From: Gymnopilus junonius
Lineage: Eukaryota; Basidiomycota; Agaricomycetes; Agaricales; Galerinaceae
Length of the DNA stretch: 64,000 nucleotides
Reading direction: 5' to 3'
NCBI GenBank assembly: GCA_015501075.1
Contig: JADNYJ010000059.1
Coordinates: forward strand, 62,001-126,000
In this document: positions 1 through 12,500 of the stretch, one piece after another
How positions within the stretch are numbered: the stretch's first letter is position 1
How the letters are laid out: every line of letters starts with the position of its first letter
Made by a program: the position numbers and the translations under genes
The notes under the pieces: generated by a model
What the model saw: only the letters and a program-made list of their open reading frames with translations
Database searches by the model: none
Told to the model about the DNA's origin: nothing

Positions 1-748
1 GTTTGAATGCTGATGAAAAGTTCGAAATCAATTTGTCGGAGGGAAGGAAATGAGTCGAGGAGGATATTTCGACCTAAATACGACAGGCCCTCGTCTTGAG
101 AAGGTAGAAACATGGCCAACAGTTCTTCTTCCAATGCGATGATGAATCGGATCGTGATTGTCTCGACTTGCGTTGGGCTTATCATGCATGGTAGGAAATA
201 TACGATGGAGGATAATCGAGGAAGGGCCATAAAAGCTGCAGGTCCACACACGAAGGTGACTTCTCGGATGGAGAGGAGAGGAAATAGTTGCTTTGCATTG
301 GTGAGCGCGTTCTCCAGGAAGGTGTCATAATCGTTTAGAAGTCTAGATAAAGGCGCCCGTGGTTAATGATTCTACCCCGCGAGTCAAAATTAAAATGCAA
401 ATTAACGTACAAAGAAACGGATGAAAGGGAGCCTGGTATGCGTTGAACTATTGCAAGGAAGGCTGAGATGTCATCAGGACATCCTAGATAAGTATCCAGT
501 CTTTCCATGACGGAAATGGCAGAACCGATGGAAATGTTGAAGTCGCTGAGATTCGGGAATACATCGAGGTGATGTATCTGAGTAAGCGCGTGCTTGTCAG
601 GAGACGGTCTTGAATTCGTAGAAAACGAGATATGAGTTGCTTCAAGAAATTGTGTTCCAATTGCGTCCACGCCCCACTTTTCTCACAGAAATCACGTGTT
701 CGTGTTCAGTTTGGTACAGGCCCCTGCTCTTCGTTCAACACCTTCAAC
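1..748. other. no gene recognised at left edge
   Basis: Only short overlapping open frames on both strands are present and none resembles a known family. The stretch may be the flank or UTR of a gene outside the window. It ends at the 3-base AAT that borders the palindromic element. Confidence 0.3.
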
Positions 749-751
749 AAT

Positions 752-964
752 CACTGCTGGCACCAACCTCTGTTTCTTTGGGAAACAGCATGAAAGAAAC
801 ACGTCACCTGATTTTTTTTAGATGTTTCTCCAGAAACCAGCATTCGGCCTTGCCTAATTTGGTATGGCCGACCAGTGTTTCTCAAGAAAACAGCGGAAAA
901 AAAGTCATATGACGTGTTTCCCAGGTACTGTTTCCTCAAGAAACACTACTCAGTGCCAGCAGTG
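752..964. mobile_element. 213-bp palindromic MITE-like element
   Basis: Two imperfect arms fold back on each other around a centre near 860, where GGCCTTGCC faces GGTATGGCC. The outer ends are the exact inverted repeat CACTGCTGGCAC (752-763) and GTGCCAGCAGTG (953-964). Both are flanked by the trinucleotide AAT (749-751 and 965-967), which reads as a 3-bp target-site duplication. Inside, the motif GTTTCT..GAAAC recurs about five times as small palindromes. There is no coding capacity. Terminal repeats, 3-bp duplication and size fit a non-autonomous PIF/Harbinger-like MITE, but the superfamily is an inference. Confidence 0.7.
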
Positions 965-965
965 A

Positions 966-1544
966 ATGTCACTTCTCGAGAAGTCTATGCAAGTCATGAC
1001 TGTAAGAACATCTCCTGCTTCCTTCGAACATTCTCATAATTCTTGCTTGCAGTTGTCAGACTCAGTCCCACCACATGCCACGTCAGGTCGACCCAGCCAT
1101 CGAGCTGCCAACACAGTTCCAGATCAAATCACCCCTCCAGTCCCTTCAATTACACCGGAATCCAGAGATCGCCGCATATTCTACGGCTTCGACGTCTCCA
1201 TGCCATGGCTAGTCGAATTCTGTGAGAAGCATGCTGACAGCATCAAGAACTACAATCCGAACTGGTATCCCACAACTAAAGCGGAGTTCGCGCTGAAGGT
1301 GTTGAAGTTTCTTTCCGGAGTCCGAAATCTCAAACCTGTGAATGTCTTGTGCAAAGTTAATGAACCGGACGTCAGGCTGGGTGAAAAGGGCTATTCAATG
1401 TGCGTGGCCGTGTGCAGCTCGAAGAAGAGCTCATGGGACAGGAGGCCCAGTACCGCACAGTTTGAGAGGCTTAAGGGTCTTATGGGGAAGGAACCGGATT
1501 GGTTCGTGGACGTAAATCCTAATTCTTTTTACAGGGAAGACTAG
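966..1544 (+). CDS. small hypothetical protein beside MITE
   Basis: This is a single uninterrupted frame of 192 codons. I do not recognise a family. The first 70 residues are Ser/Pro/His-rich and look disordered. From about residue 75 the protein is more globular, with aromatic and charged residues (WLVEFCEKH, YNPNWYP, then a Lys/Arg-rich end). It has no signal peptide and no membrane segment. The first ATG lies in the right-hand AAT duplication of the adjacent MITE, so the true start may instead be the Met at residue 8 or 11, or the gene may have lost its original 5' end when the element inserted. The C-terminal half looks like fungal hypothetical proteins, but that is only an impression. 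Confidence 0.45.
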   Translation: MSLLEKSMQVMTVRTSPASFEHSHNSCLQLSDSVPPHATSGRPSHRAANTVPDQITPPVPSITPESRDRRIFYGFDVSMPWLVEFCEKHADSIKNYNPNWYPTTKAEFALKVLKFLSGVRNLKPVNVLCKVNEPDVRLGEKGYSMCVAVCSSKKSSWDRRPSTAQFERLKGLMGKEPDWFVDVNPNSFYRED

Positions 1545-4500
1545 CAACTTGGTTCTTCTTTTCTGCAAGTTCGTTTTCTTTACTCTCATGGCAATGCGCT
1601 AAACTGCTTTGTGTTTCATAGATTCCGGTTTGTGAGCGCAATCCTTCATCCCTGCCGCTCATCATCTGCTGCATTGCCTTGCTCCGCTCCAATCATTTTC
1701 TGCAGCTTTCAATCGATTTCTCCTTTTAAATTTGCCTCGTTTCATGTACTAGCTGCTGTGTAGTTTTACTCTGAATGCTTTGAGTCTTGTACACTAATCC
1801 CCTCAGTTGAATACCAGTCTTCTTCATAAACAAGTTCAGAGATTAGAAGCTCTAGGTAAGAAATAATACTTGCTACCCGTGATCTTATGTCACCCTTCTA
1901 TTCCGTTTCCGGTAGGCACGTCACTTTTTTAGAACCAACACCATCAAAATTCACGGAGAGCCCCAGTTCGTGACTCAGGCCTTCGAAACTCCAAAGAGGT
2001 CTCCTCGTTCTCAAAGCTGCTTCTGACATATAGTGAGCAATTGGATATTTATGGCGGAAGAGTGAACCGCGACGCGTGGAGATCTGCTTGAGGTGCTTTC
2101 GCAAGGAGGGAGATTTCTCTCAATTAAAAAGAAATGAAACGAAGGTGTATTAGAAATACGACGGTATTTACAAGCAATATATATTTTTGATTTTAAAATA
2201 CGCAAGAAACGACTTACCAAAGACGGGCGTCCAAGCGTCGGCATGAAGCAGCTCGTACAGAGGTCAGACCTCTTGCCCGAGCGAGGAGAGAGAAACATGG
2301 AAGGTGCACTGCTGGGTGCACCAGAGGGAAACAGATGCCTCCTGACAGAGCTTCGCCGACCTGGCTCTCGCCTCACAGGAAAGAGAGAGGGCGACGGGTG
2401 ATGGAACGGACGCTCAGAAGACCATAGACCCAGGCGTTGTCGTTCCCGGAAAAGTTCACGGCAGGGTATCACCCCATGCCGGAACGCGAGAAACCGACTC
2501 GCATGCCGTTTGAACGTGAAGGCGGACACGGTGGCGCCGTCAGAGGGACATGCTGGTTGAGAGGACGCGCCAGCGACGATACGAGCCCAGGCAGCGGCCG
2601 TGCTGGACCTCCCCAGCTGCACCATACCGTGGTCAGACCACTGTAAGGCGAGAAGCCCTCAATCGGGCATTTCCAGTGGGCGGGGAGGATAGAGCGGGAG
2701 TAGATGCTTGCAGGACATGCCTAGGAGTTTATTCTGAGAAGGTTAGTACACAAAAAATAGAAAAGAAGAAGAAAAAAACGAGCTCTTTCGAGCCCGTTCT
2801 GACATGCGTCGCTAGATCCCACGACACGGTCCTGAGCTTCCCAGCTCATTTCCAGCCCACTCCAGCGAACGAAAGTCAGTATACGCCCCTCAAAGGAACG
2901 GGTGGCGGCAGTTTGAGAAGCGAGACCAAAAGCAGTTTGAGAGGAGGAGGCCGGTGAGAGGGAGAGCGTAATCGTCATCACAGGCACGTGACTGCTGACT
3001 TGATGTGCCCTGCCTCGGCCGCTTGAGGGTCAGACTTTCAATTCCCGGATGGGAGGGAGAAGGACAAGAGTCCCGGCCTACTCATGCCGTAATGAGGGTC
3101 TGACCCATCAGTGCGTGTGTGGTGTAGGGTTTGGGCTGGGAGGACCGTCCCCTTCCCGGTGGTTGCTGTTTTTATGTGAGTCGTTAACCCTCCTCATTGA
3201 TGCCCATTGACAAATAACGCGCCTCTTAGCCGCAATAGTAGTTGTTCGTATGACGACAGGTAAGCCCTCTTCTCATTCAGGATCAAGCATCGATTTTTCA
3301 ACTTTATCAACTCATCTAGCTCGATAAAGTGCGGCAGCCGTCAGGGTGCATGGATGCCATGCATGCTGGGTAAGATTCCGGTGTTTCAGTTGCTGCTTTC
3401 GGTGATCTGTGCTCTGCTTCGAGTCTTACTATTGCCTGCTGCTGCTCTCCTTTCATCTTCAGGTTCGCTCGCCCTCCTTGACAGGTGCCACTCATTGAAC
3501 ATGAAGTGGTCTCTTAGGTGCTGCTGCATGCCCGTTGGATATCTGCCATACCTCGACCGTTCTGGCAATGCATCTCGCTACCTACCTCTCTTAATGTTCA
3601 TTCACAGGTTCCTTCACGTTCTCTCAGGTATGGCCTAAAGTGTTCCTCATGGCAATGTTCATTTATGGAACTATCAGCATGAATATTCCATGCATGTCCG
3701 TGGCAAGCAAGTCTACCTCCCCAGCTCCCTACCGTAGGTGTATACGCCTATAATTGATTAGACCGACTACATAGGAAGGATAGCTGAATGGACGAGATGA
3801 CCTTCCTTGTCAGGTCGTCACGCCTCTGTGCATCGTTCTAGATCTTCCTTCGTCTCCAAGGAAACATGAATCGCCTTGAAAATCTGGCAATATGGATCTC
3901 TTTTCTGGGGCCGCGGTAAACTGTCTCCCTTTCAATAAGTATATGTGCTTTTCAAAGCTGCGTGTATTGCCAGAATACCTCCATACTTCCTAATCTGATC
4001 AAGATATTGTATGAGATGGCAATTGGTATGGTCGGCCTCTTATCCCTACTTTATCTATTGACGGAATAGAGCCCAGCTGATGTTGCTCCCCAGCCGCAGT
4101 CATATGATCCGAGTACCCATTGTAGAAAGCGCTCCATCGAACTTCGAACATCGAAGCACCCCCCCGTCAATCATCGGCCTACAAATACCGCGTACTCATC
4201 TCTCACGTCTATCATCCCTTGTGAAACTGAGCACAGAACTCATACCGGAGGAATCCTACTGTATCTGCACTTATTTTTCTACCGTACTGATAATAAACTC
4301 ATGTCCCGAGACTAGGGTATTGAATCAGTGAAAGGATTGCCTTGAATTCAAGCGCTACGCTTACACTCCGGACGAAAGCTGGCCTCAAGCCTAAACCTTA
4401 TCTGACCCGTTGAACCCGGCTTGGAGGAGGATGACAGTATGCTACGTTTACGATTGCAGAGGTGGTCGTAAATTGAGCTCGGCTGTGCGGTTAACCAGGT

Positions 4501-4634
4501 ACATCTTTAGAACACATGTCTGGGTGGGAATTGTGATTGGCATCCCTTTTACATAGGCTGAGCGTCCTCTCAGATTAAGCAGCTTGCGAGAGCTCGCCCG
4601 CCCACCCTGCCTTCTCCAGTTTCTTTCCTTTCCT
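1545..4634. other. 3.1-kb intergenic region with GC-rich patch
   Basis: No gene could be supported. From about 2200 to 3060 the DNA is GC-richer, and the longest frame (204 codons, minus strand, 2011-2625) is low-complexity Ser/Arg/Pro with no domain I recognise. The rest is AT-rich with scattered short frames. The last few hundred bases should hold the promoter and 5' UTR of the downstream kinase gene. Confidence 0.35.
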
Positions 4635-6111
4635 ATGCCCTATCCAGCATCATCTCCTGAAGAGGGTGAAAATGAGTATTCGCCGCCTCACCTCGGACTT
4701 CAGCGCCCAAGAGCAAGGACCATGACCGACCTGAAGCCCGCTGTCGTGGGCGACCTTCAGACGATTCTTGGCGGCTCTTTGTATCCCCTCCCAAGGGGCG
4801 ATGGTCTAAGGTCGCCAGCGTCACATTCACAGATTCGCCTTCAACTCTCAATCCCGTCCTTCGTCGCTCGAACCAGCGTGCTAAAGGACAACAGCCCGCA
4901 GACAGATGGTAGTACGCCCCAATCCGAGTCTCCTGAAACACCTGCGTCGGTCTCTTCTCCCATAGCCGGAGTTGTTGATTTAACAAAGGATGTGGTAACT
5001 ACTTCTCAAGAACCAGTTGCACAAGGTGGCTTGTCAGATATTTACCTTGGGGAATGGTATCGCAGCATGGACGACGACGAGGGAGGCATGCAAAAGGAAA
5101 AAACGGTGGTGAGCTCGCGTGCCACTTTTATCTTATTCCCGCTTTGACAAGGATTGCCCTGTAGGTCGCAATCAAACTTCTTCGCACCTTCACCAGAAAG
5201 GATCATGACGGGGAAAGAGCGCGGAAGGTAAGCCTTTAACAGACCACGTTGTGCTTCCCTCTCATATTGCAGCCAGAGATTAAACAAAGAGGTCTACGTA
5301 TGGCATCGCCTTGAACATCCCAATGTTGTCAAACTCTTTGGCACTTCCTATCATATGTCAGGAAGGCCCGCCATGGTCATGCAATGGTATGCCAATGGGA
5401 ACGCAGCAGAGTATCTGCGCAAAAACCCGGACGCGGACAGGCAACAGCTGGTACGGTTTCTGTTCCGTGAAATGTCGTCATGCTTCATTTCTTGTAGATC
5501 CTTGATGTTGCCTGCGGATTGGCCTATTTACATACCCACAAACACCCTATTGTCCATGCCGATCTCAAGGGTGTACGTACATTTGTAAATTGGTTCATTC
5601 TAGTCGGCTGATATCCTGATAGAATAACGTTCTTATCACCGATGATGGTCGGGCTGCAATTAGTGATTTTGGTCTTTCCAATGTTCTTGAGGAGCTGGGG
5701 CGACCGACTGGTTATACTCTTTCCAATCCCGGAATTGGCCCTCTGCGCTGGCTCGCTCCAGAGTTAATGGAACATGATGAACAACCTGCCATGCCTGCAT
5801 CTGACGTCTGGTCCTTTGGGTGTACGGCCTATGAAGTCAGCTCTTGTCCTTGAAAATAGCCTCTTGCATTGCTAAATTTTCATAAGCTTTTGACAGGTTT
5901 AATACCGTATTCCCACCGCCATCATGACCCTCAAGTGGTTATGGATGTGCAGAAACGCATTAAGCCTTTTGGACCTGATATCCCAAAGGAATTTCTCCAA
6001 CTCGACAGTAGAATTCAGTCTCTGCTGAAATCTTGTTGGTCCTTCTCTCCAGAAGAACGCCCCATCATGACAGACGTCCGAAAACAACTTGAGCAAATAT
6101 GCTGTTCTTAA
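4635..6111 (+). CDS. tyrosine-kinase-like protein kinase
   Basis: This is a protein kinase split by about five short introns. The N-terminal ~130 residues are Ser/Pro-rich and probably disordered. The kinase domain follows. The glycine loop is weak (QGGLSDIYLGEW), the ATP-binding lysine lies in VAIKLLR just after the first intron, the catalytic loop is HADLKGNN, and the metal-binding motif is DFG in ISDFGLSN. Next come an APE-like segment (LRWLAPELM) and a DVWSFGC helix. The catalytic loop has HAD in place of HRD, which is common in tyrosine-kinase-like (TKL) kinases of mushrooms, a family greatly expanded in Agaricomycetes. Activity on Ser/Thr is likely and the substrate is unknown. I chose the ATG at 4635; an in-frame TTG further upstream is not a likely start. 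Joining the second and third exons needs the AG just before AGATTA (near 5278). Confidence 0.88.
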
Positions 6112-6314
6112 CCGCCCACCTTTATTCCCTTCGTTTTCCTTCTTGAATTATTTTTAACAGATAAGCCTAATTTCGTCACTATCCTTGAAGGAAGTTGCTC
6201 TCGGTGCAATTGGACCTTGCTAATTTTTTATAGAACACTAATCTTACCACAAGTACATTAGCATTTCAAACATATTGGAGTACATACGTATCAAGGACGA
6301 TCCTAACTAATGCA

Positions 6315-8771
6315 TTACCAGTAATCATTGAAGACCCAGTCTTGCACCCAGGGCTCTGTCCCATCTACAATTGACTCCCCTTTCGGAACGTAATCCTCTA
6401 GGCCAAGGGAAGCTATATAGCTCGCGTTAGTTGGCAACTCTCCTGTTGCATAACGCGCCTGACTCCATAAAGCGTTGACTTGCGGAAGACTGTAAAGTAT
6501 GGGTATCAGCTGATATATAATAGGCTTCCTCCATGTACCACTTACTCTGGAGATAACCCGTCAATCTGGAAGTCTTATGAGTAGTGATAATCAAGGAGAA
6601 ACATCTTGGTATCACCTGTCGTCCTCCATACTTGACAGCTGCATCATTTAACCATCCTTGGAAAAACCGGAGATTCTCTGTTGACGACGTGAGCATGCGA
6701 TTCCGACCTGAAATATGAAACACACAACTCACCGTGAGTTTTTCGCGCTCCCAGGAATTGGAAATGTCTGCCATAGCCCTTGCGTTCTTTGTACAACTTA
6801 TAATAACGATGCCAGAGTTCGGCAGTCGAGGGGAAATCGGCCTTGCGAGCCCATATCTTGGCGGCAGCCAGAGACACAAATTCGGCATATGTGAATGACT
6901 GCATGCCATAGTTTGCTAGCACATTTGAATTAGTAAGGTGAAGTAAGGTATTTAAACAGCGTCAGTCTCGCTGGACGTACCATTAATGAAAGTTAAGGTC
7001 GGGTCAGGTATATAGAACGCGTCCAAGTAAAGTGACCGCAAGTGAGTACCATCAGTCACAATCGGTTGGACGCCACCGCCAAGTGGAACCGTATCGTTAA
7101 TTCCAAGGAAGAGTTTGGTACTGTGGAAGGAAAGGATAGGTGTACCTGTATCCGGTGGCAAGGATGATACGATCAATTCCAGTTACCACCTGAACCAACC
7201 AATCCAATTTAAGAATTAATTTAGCCCATAGCCCATCAAAAGGAGATGGACGTACACTGCCATTGATTAACTCCACGCGACCTTCATTGAAGGAAGCACT
7301 GGGAGGGAGGAAGCGTCTAATTTCTGGCACAATGGTTGTATTACGAGGGATACGCTTGAGCCAAGCATCTTGAGGGAATGTAGGAACGGGTGCTAGATAA
7401 CCCAGTGAGTTTATATAACTACTGCATTCACGATTGCTTCTGGCCTACATTTCTGTGGCTAGGAACATTGGCATCAGCACAATCGCCAAAGAAAAGGAAA
7501 TACACCGTACTCACTCGAATAGATTGGTAGACCTTCTTTACATTTCGAATGATATCTCGAGAGATTTCTGATCCGCTGGTCTAATTATCCTATTAGCGAA
7601 AAGGCATAGCATGTGTCAAAAATGACTCAGCGTACAGCAGCCCCGATAATGAGAACAGTCTGGTTTGTGAATGGCTCGGGAGTACGATACTGGCGAGAAT
7701 GCTCAATATGGCCAGGGAAACGGTCGTTCCATTCTTTCAGACCTTGAATAGGAGGAATGTTGGGGGCATTATAACGTCCAGTAGCCACAACCACAGCATC
7801 GTAATCCTAGAGGACACGCTCAGACATTCGAAAAAAAAACGAGATTGCTCCTAACTTACCACCTTGGTCCACGTAGCTTTAAGCTTGCTGTGATCAATGT
7901 CGGCAAGGTTCTTTACTGTAACAGTCCAGCCCTGCTCCTGGCCGTCTTCATTGACTCTTTTTTCGACCAATTCAACGCGGGTGTTGTATGAAATGTTTGG
8001 ATTGTTGTCGTTAGCATTAAGTCCATGCCAAGACGCAAAGGCACGTAGATATCGTGATAGTTTCTGGTTGGGAAGGGCTGGAGCAAGGTTAATTAGTAGA
8101 ACAGAGCAATATAAAGTCGAACATGCCCCATGCAGTCCCAGCAGGCCACGGAAGCTCTCTAATCTGCTGCACAGGCTATAGTGGCAATGAAGTAGTGAGA
8201 TACTTAGTCGATTGTAATGTACATAAAATCCTTACTGCAGGCGCGTTAGAGGTCAACGACTTCCAGATTGGCTTAGGAGAACGATGAACTCTCTTCTTAT
8301 ACGCATTCTCCTCCTTGTTTTCATAGACCTCTACGTACGGTAACTTCGCGCCTTTAGGAGGAAGAGATGGGATGAAGTCGCCAACCGAGATATCGCGAGC
8401 AGGAATGGGAGCGTCGACGTTGACTTCGTCAGTGTAGTGCCAGTTTCCGCCAGCCTGGTTGTCACGTTCGTAGATGTGGACGTCGTAGCCAGCCTGGGTC
8501 AGTTCACGGTATGCAATGAGACCACTTTACAAGAAGAAAAATAAAATAAAATAAATGGTTAACAAAAATGTTGATTTCCGAGCTGAACAACCCCGTACCC
8601 CACGCCAGCTCCGATGATAGCAACCTTCTTGATAGGCCATTTGAATTGGTAATAATCTGAAGGACCGTCGGTAGAGGACGATGCATAGGCAAGAGGAGTT
8701 TGGTCAGTGTAGGCAGCTTGTGCCAACGGTGAGAGAACAAGGAAGGCAAAGCCAGTCACAGTCGTCCTCAT
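6315..8771 (-). CDS. flavin-containing monooxygenase with signal peptide
   Basis: This is an FAD/NAD(P)H-dependent monooxygenase of the dimethylaniline monooxygenase type, with about eight introns. The first ~20 residues are a hydrophobic leader ending in AQA, a plausible signal peptide, so the protein probably enters the secretory path. The FAD-binding motif GAGVGG (split by the first intron) follows near residue 50, then the ERDNQAGGNWHY segment. A second nucleotide-binding motif is VLIIGAATSGSE, and the ATG motif is in IILATGYRYTYPF. The C-terminus ends in the aromatic-rich tail VFNDYW. One intron near 8107-8154 seems to use a GC donor, which is rare. Near 7107-7116 the frame is lost and is restored by two missing single bases, one in AAA and one in CC on the coding strand. 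The splice that joins VYQSIR to the exon beginning before 7385 is uncertain. Confidence 0.85.
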
Positions 8772-9573
8772 TTTCGAAGTTAAAGACGAGGAACAAGTTG
8801 GATGGGAAGCAAGGATTCCTACCTATATACAAGAAGAAGACAAACTGAGTGGTATGTTATCGCGCACTTCAAGTGAAATATGGCGCAAGCTACATTATTA
8901 GCAACGTTCTGTTTCTTCGACGAGCTTGATTGATCAGAACCAAAATTAACTTGACTTGACTCGTCGGACTCTCGGAGACTTTGCCGTCCTCCGTTTTGGG
9001 AATCTTCTCACCTCATCGACGACATCTATGGTGCCACTGTCCACAATCTGGAAGGCAGTCCGGCTTAGAAATAGTGTGTGTTGATAAGCCTGATGATTAG
9101 AGACGAAAAAGTAATGGGTATCAAGACACAATGAGGTCTACAGAAAAAAAATGTATGTACAGTCAGAGTTGTGCTGAATTAGAGAAGAGAAGGAAAAGAC
9201 ACGCATACAGAAGAAAGAAAGAAAAAACAGACAATTGCATCCTATCGTCGCGACCTAAATTATGTAGTCGGGGTTCTAGAACCACTACTACTAGTGGCTA
9301 TGATAGAGTACACCAAAGATAACAAGAATGATGGAAATAAACGTGTTAGAGCGTCCGCGCGCACGAGGTGATGCATGGGTGATAGAGGTTGAAGAATGCC
9401 GGCCGTGATTTGTAAAAATAAACCTGACTGTACAACTCAGAGACGAGTGTTGAAGTGGGAGGACGAAGAGGAAACAGCACCAGCATAGAAAAAGAAAAAA
9501 GAGAAAAAAGGAAAAGAAATAGGAAGAACCTTCCATCCGCAACAAGATACATCCCACAATGTGCACAGCCCGC
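8772..9573. other. spacer between FMO and atg4
   Basis: This holds the 5' flank of the monooxygenase gene and the 3' flank of atg4, both on the minus strand. A purine-rich run with AGAAAG and AAAAAG repeats lies at about 9180-9230 and 9480-9525. No gene is seen. Confidence 0.4.
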
Positions 9574-12500
9574 TCAATCGGTCAAGATCCCCTTTACACC
9601 ACCACTCTGTGTTCTGCCTCCATCCCTCGCCCGAGCCGTATGCATTCTCTGAACTTTCGGCTGCCCTTGGCCCTTAGTTGACGTATTCCTACTTCTGTCG
9701 CCACCACCTGTGTGAGGTGGCTCATATTCGGCAGGCGTAACAGGGAATGGATAATACTGTTCCTCTTGATGTTGATGTTGAGATGGGATGTGGACAGTAG
9801 GAACAGGGACTGGAATCTGCTTCTTCCCTTCTTAGTCTTAGATCCGCTGCCCGGTTTGACTGAAACACCGGAGGAAGAGGACTTAGTCTTTAGAGGTGGT
9901 GGTGGCGGGAACGCAGACGACGAGGAGGCTGATGACGAGGACGAAACGTCCTTGATATGCTCCTTTGTCGTTGGCACCCGTGGCAGTTGTCGAGTCTGAG
10001 CTTGAACTGACTGCGAAGGCGGCGGCGGAGCAGGTAGAGGTCTTGGGGAAGATGCAGGAGGTCCAGTGGGCGTAGGCAGAGAAGGATCGACCCAATCGTC
10101 CTCAATATCATCATCACCCTCTCGCCGTTGCAGTCTCTCTTCTTCATCCCCTTCATCATCATCATCGTCCTCATCGTTTACTCTGACCCCATCCTCCTCT
10201 TCTGGAGGGAAAAAATGTCCGCCATCTTCGCCATTCTTTGAAGAGCGAGGCGGAATGGAATGCTCCACAAAAGCAAACCTTGCATTCGGTCCAGGCGTGA
10301 GCGGATCAGCTGGGTCTTCCGAATCTTCCGTATCGATTCCTGAGTATCGAAGAATTGCTCTCCATCACCATCGTCCTCATCGCCTTCTGCAGCGTCCAGA
10401 AGCACGTCTCCACCGGCCACGTCAGCTTCAGCGTGCTCGCCTTCGGCATCAGCGTCAACCTCAACCTCAACACCATCGCCCTCTCCATCGACTTCATCGT
10501 CCAGATCCAGATCATCAGGCTCCGAGATCGACTCCAGGCCCATGTTGTCATCTGAATCAGATGGCCACGTAGGTGGTTCATCTTGCACAGCAAATATCGT
10601 TCGTGGAAGCTGCAAACGTGATACTGTCAGCATCGAAGCACGCCTAACAGCGAAAGAGGAAATGAAAATCTCACCTCTCCAACCCGCTTCCTGAAATCCA
10701 ACCAATCCGCCTCGTCACGGCACAAAAACCCAATCAACATGCTTGGATCTAACCCGCTCATCGGCATCTTCCTCACTCGCTCACAGTGGAACGTCTTGAG
10801 CTCCGCAGCACTATACGCAGTGCAGTAATGCATCTGTACAGGGTCCAAGTCGTGGGCTAGCATCTGACTGTCCCTGAGGCTGTTGCTATCCCTATTGCTG
10901 GAGCTGAAGCTGTTATCAGCACTACTATTAACGTCGCTCGACCGCAAGAGGTCCTCAGCACGCATGGTAGACGAACTTGCGCTTGTGGGATTGACAATGC
11001 CCACACTCGCGCTCCTCCACCTTCCATGCTGACTATGCTGCGCATATGAAGGTGGCAGACTTCGCAAACTCGAGTTCGTCGACTCCTCAGAGTTATATGA
11101 CACTGCCGACGCAGAGGACGTATTTGACGCAGAGGAGCTCGATGACAGCTGCTGCTGCAACGGGGAGGGTGACACTGGTGCATGGAACGAAAAATTGGAG
11201 GACCCAGTGCGTACAGAGGAGGGGGAGGTGGGGGTTCGGATGTGCTGGTTCTGGTGTTGGCTGTGGGGTGTGCTTGACCGATGTTGGGGGATCCTGGATC
11301 GCTTCGGCACCTCAGCTTCAGTCTCTGAGACTACCTCCCTCTCCTTCTCATTTTCCCCTAGCTTGGGTGGCGGTCGTAAGGGAATTGCGGGCGAGCGTTG
11401 TGTGGGTCGAGATAGAACAGGTTGTCAGCCTGCGAACCCACAAAGTAATACGACGAGCCGGGTCGACCACCAGCGATACCCACTGATTGAGGGAACGTGT
11501 ACAGTTGCTGTTGATGACAGGTCAGTATTATACTAATTTCCAGAACGTGGAAGAGACAAACTTTGATGCTCTCATAATAAATCGGATTCACGCCCTCAAT
11601 GCCCAACCTAATCCCAAGCAACAATAACACTGGCCGATCTCCCCATGTCGACTTGTGTTGTCTTCGAGGTGACCGACTACTATCTCCATGAGAAGCAGCG
11701 TACACCTGCGTTTGATATAACGTGCCATCGGTGGCCACCGAAACTGCCAGGCCACTGTCAGGGAAAGAAGAGACAAGGGTCCTTGTAGAATGTTAGCTGG
11801 TGCCCACAAGAGAAAGCAAGCTGAACACAAACCGAATAGCACCAGCAGCTACACTGGGTCCAAACCACTGACCCACATCCGTCCCAAGCTCTTTACCCGC
11901 CAGCGCCATTCGATGAACACTAAAAGGAGCTTCTGGTGCCGGTGTGTCCAGGAACCAAGTCAGAATCTGTACATATGTGCATAGTCGCTGTAGCAATAGG
12001 ATAGGGCGGTCTTCTCCAATCTGCGGGGTTTAGAATTAGCAAGTGAAGATATCAAAAAATGAAAGAAAAGATGAGCCTCAAGTTCAAATTCCAACTAACA
12101 GGATATGCAGAAGTATATCCTGACAGGCATGGGCATAAAGATGGTATTCATCACCATATGATGCCAATTATACCCTGAAAGAACAAATTGCAAAGGAAAA
12201 AAGATGGGGGGAGAAAAAGACAGGAAAATAAATTATTGAGGGTAGATGAGCTATTGTCCTGAAAAAATAGCCCATCTTCACTGGGCAAGTGCAGTGATGC
12301 ACAACGCAGTTACAAAGAACGAAAACCAGGGAGAAAAAAAAATAGGAATGCTCACCTCTGCCCAGATGGACATGAATTAAAGCATTGGCCAATACACTCT
12401 GGCCGGTCCTCAACATGCACCCCCAGCCAGAATCACTCGTCCAGGTCTTCTCACCGCCCCAATTCCACGGCCTTCTCGCAGTCGACGGACTACTCGCCAC

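Noticed and set aside
2011..2625. 204-codon minus-strand frame
   Set aside because: The translation is low-complexity Ser/Arg/Pro without known motifs and lies in a GC-rich patch where stops are rare by chance.
10066..10572. 168-codon plus-strand Ser-rich frame
   Set aside because: It is the antisense shadow of the acidic repeat region of Atg4.
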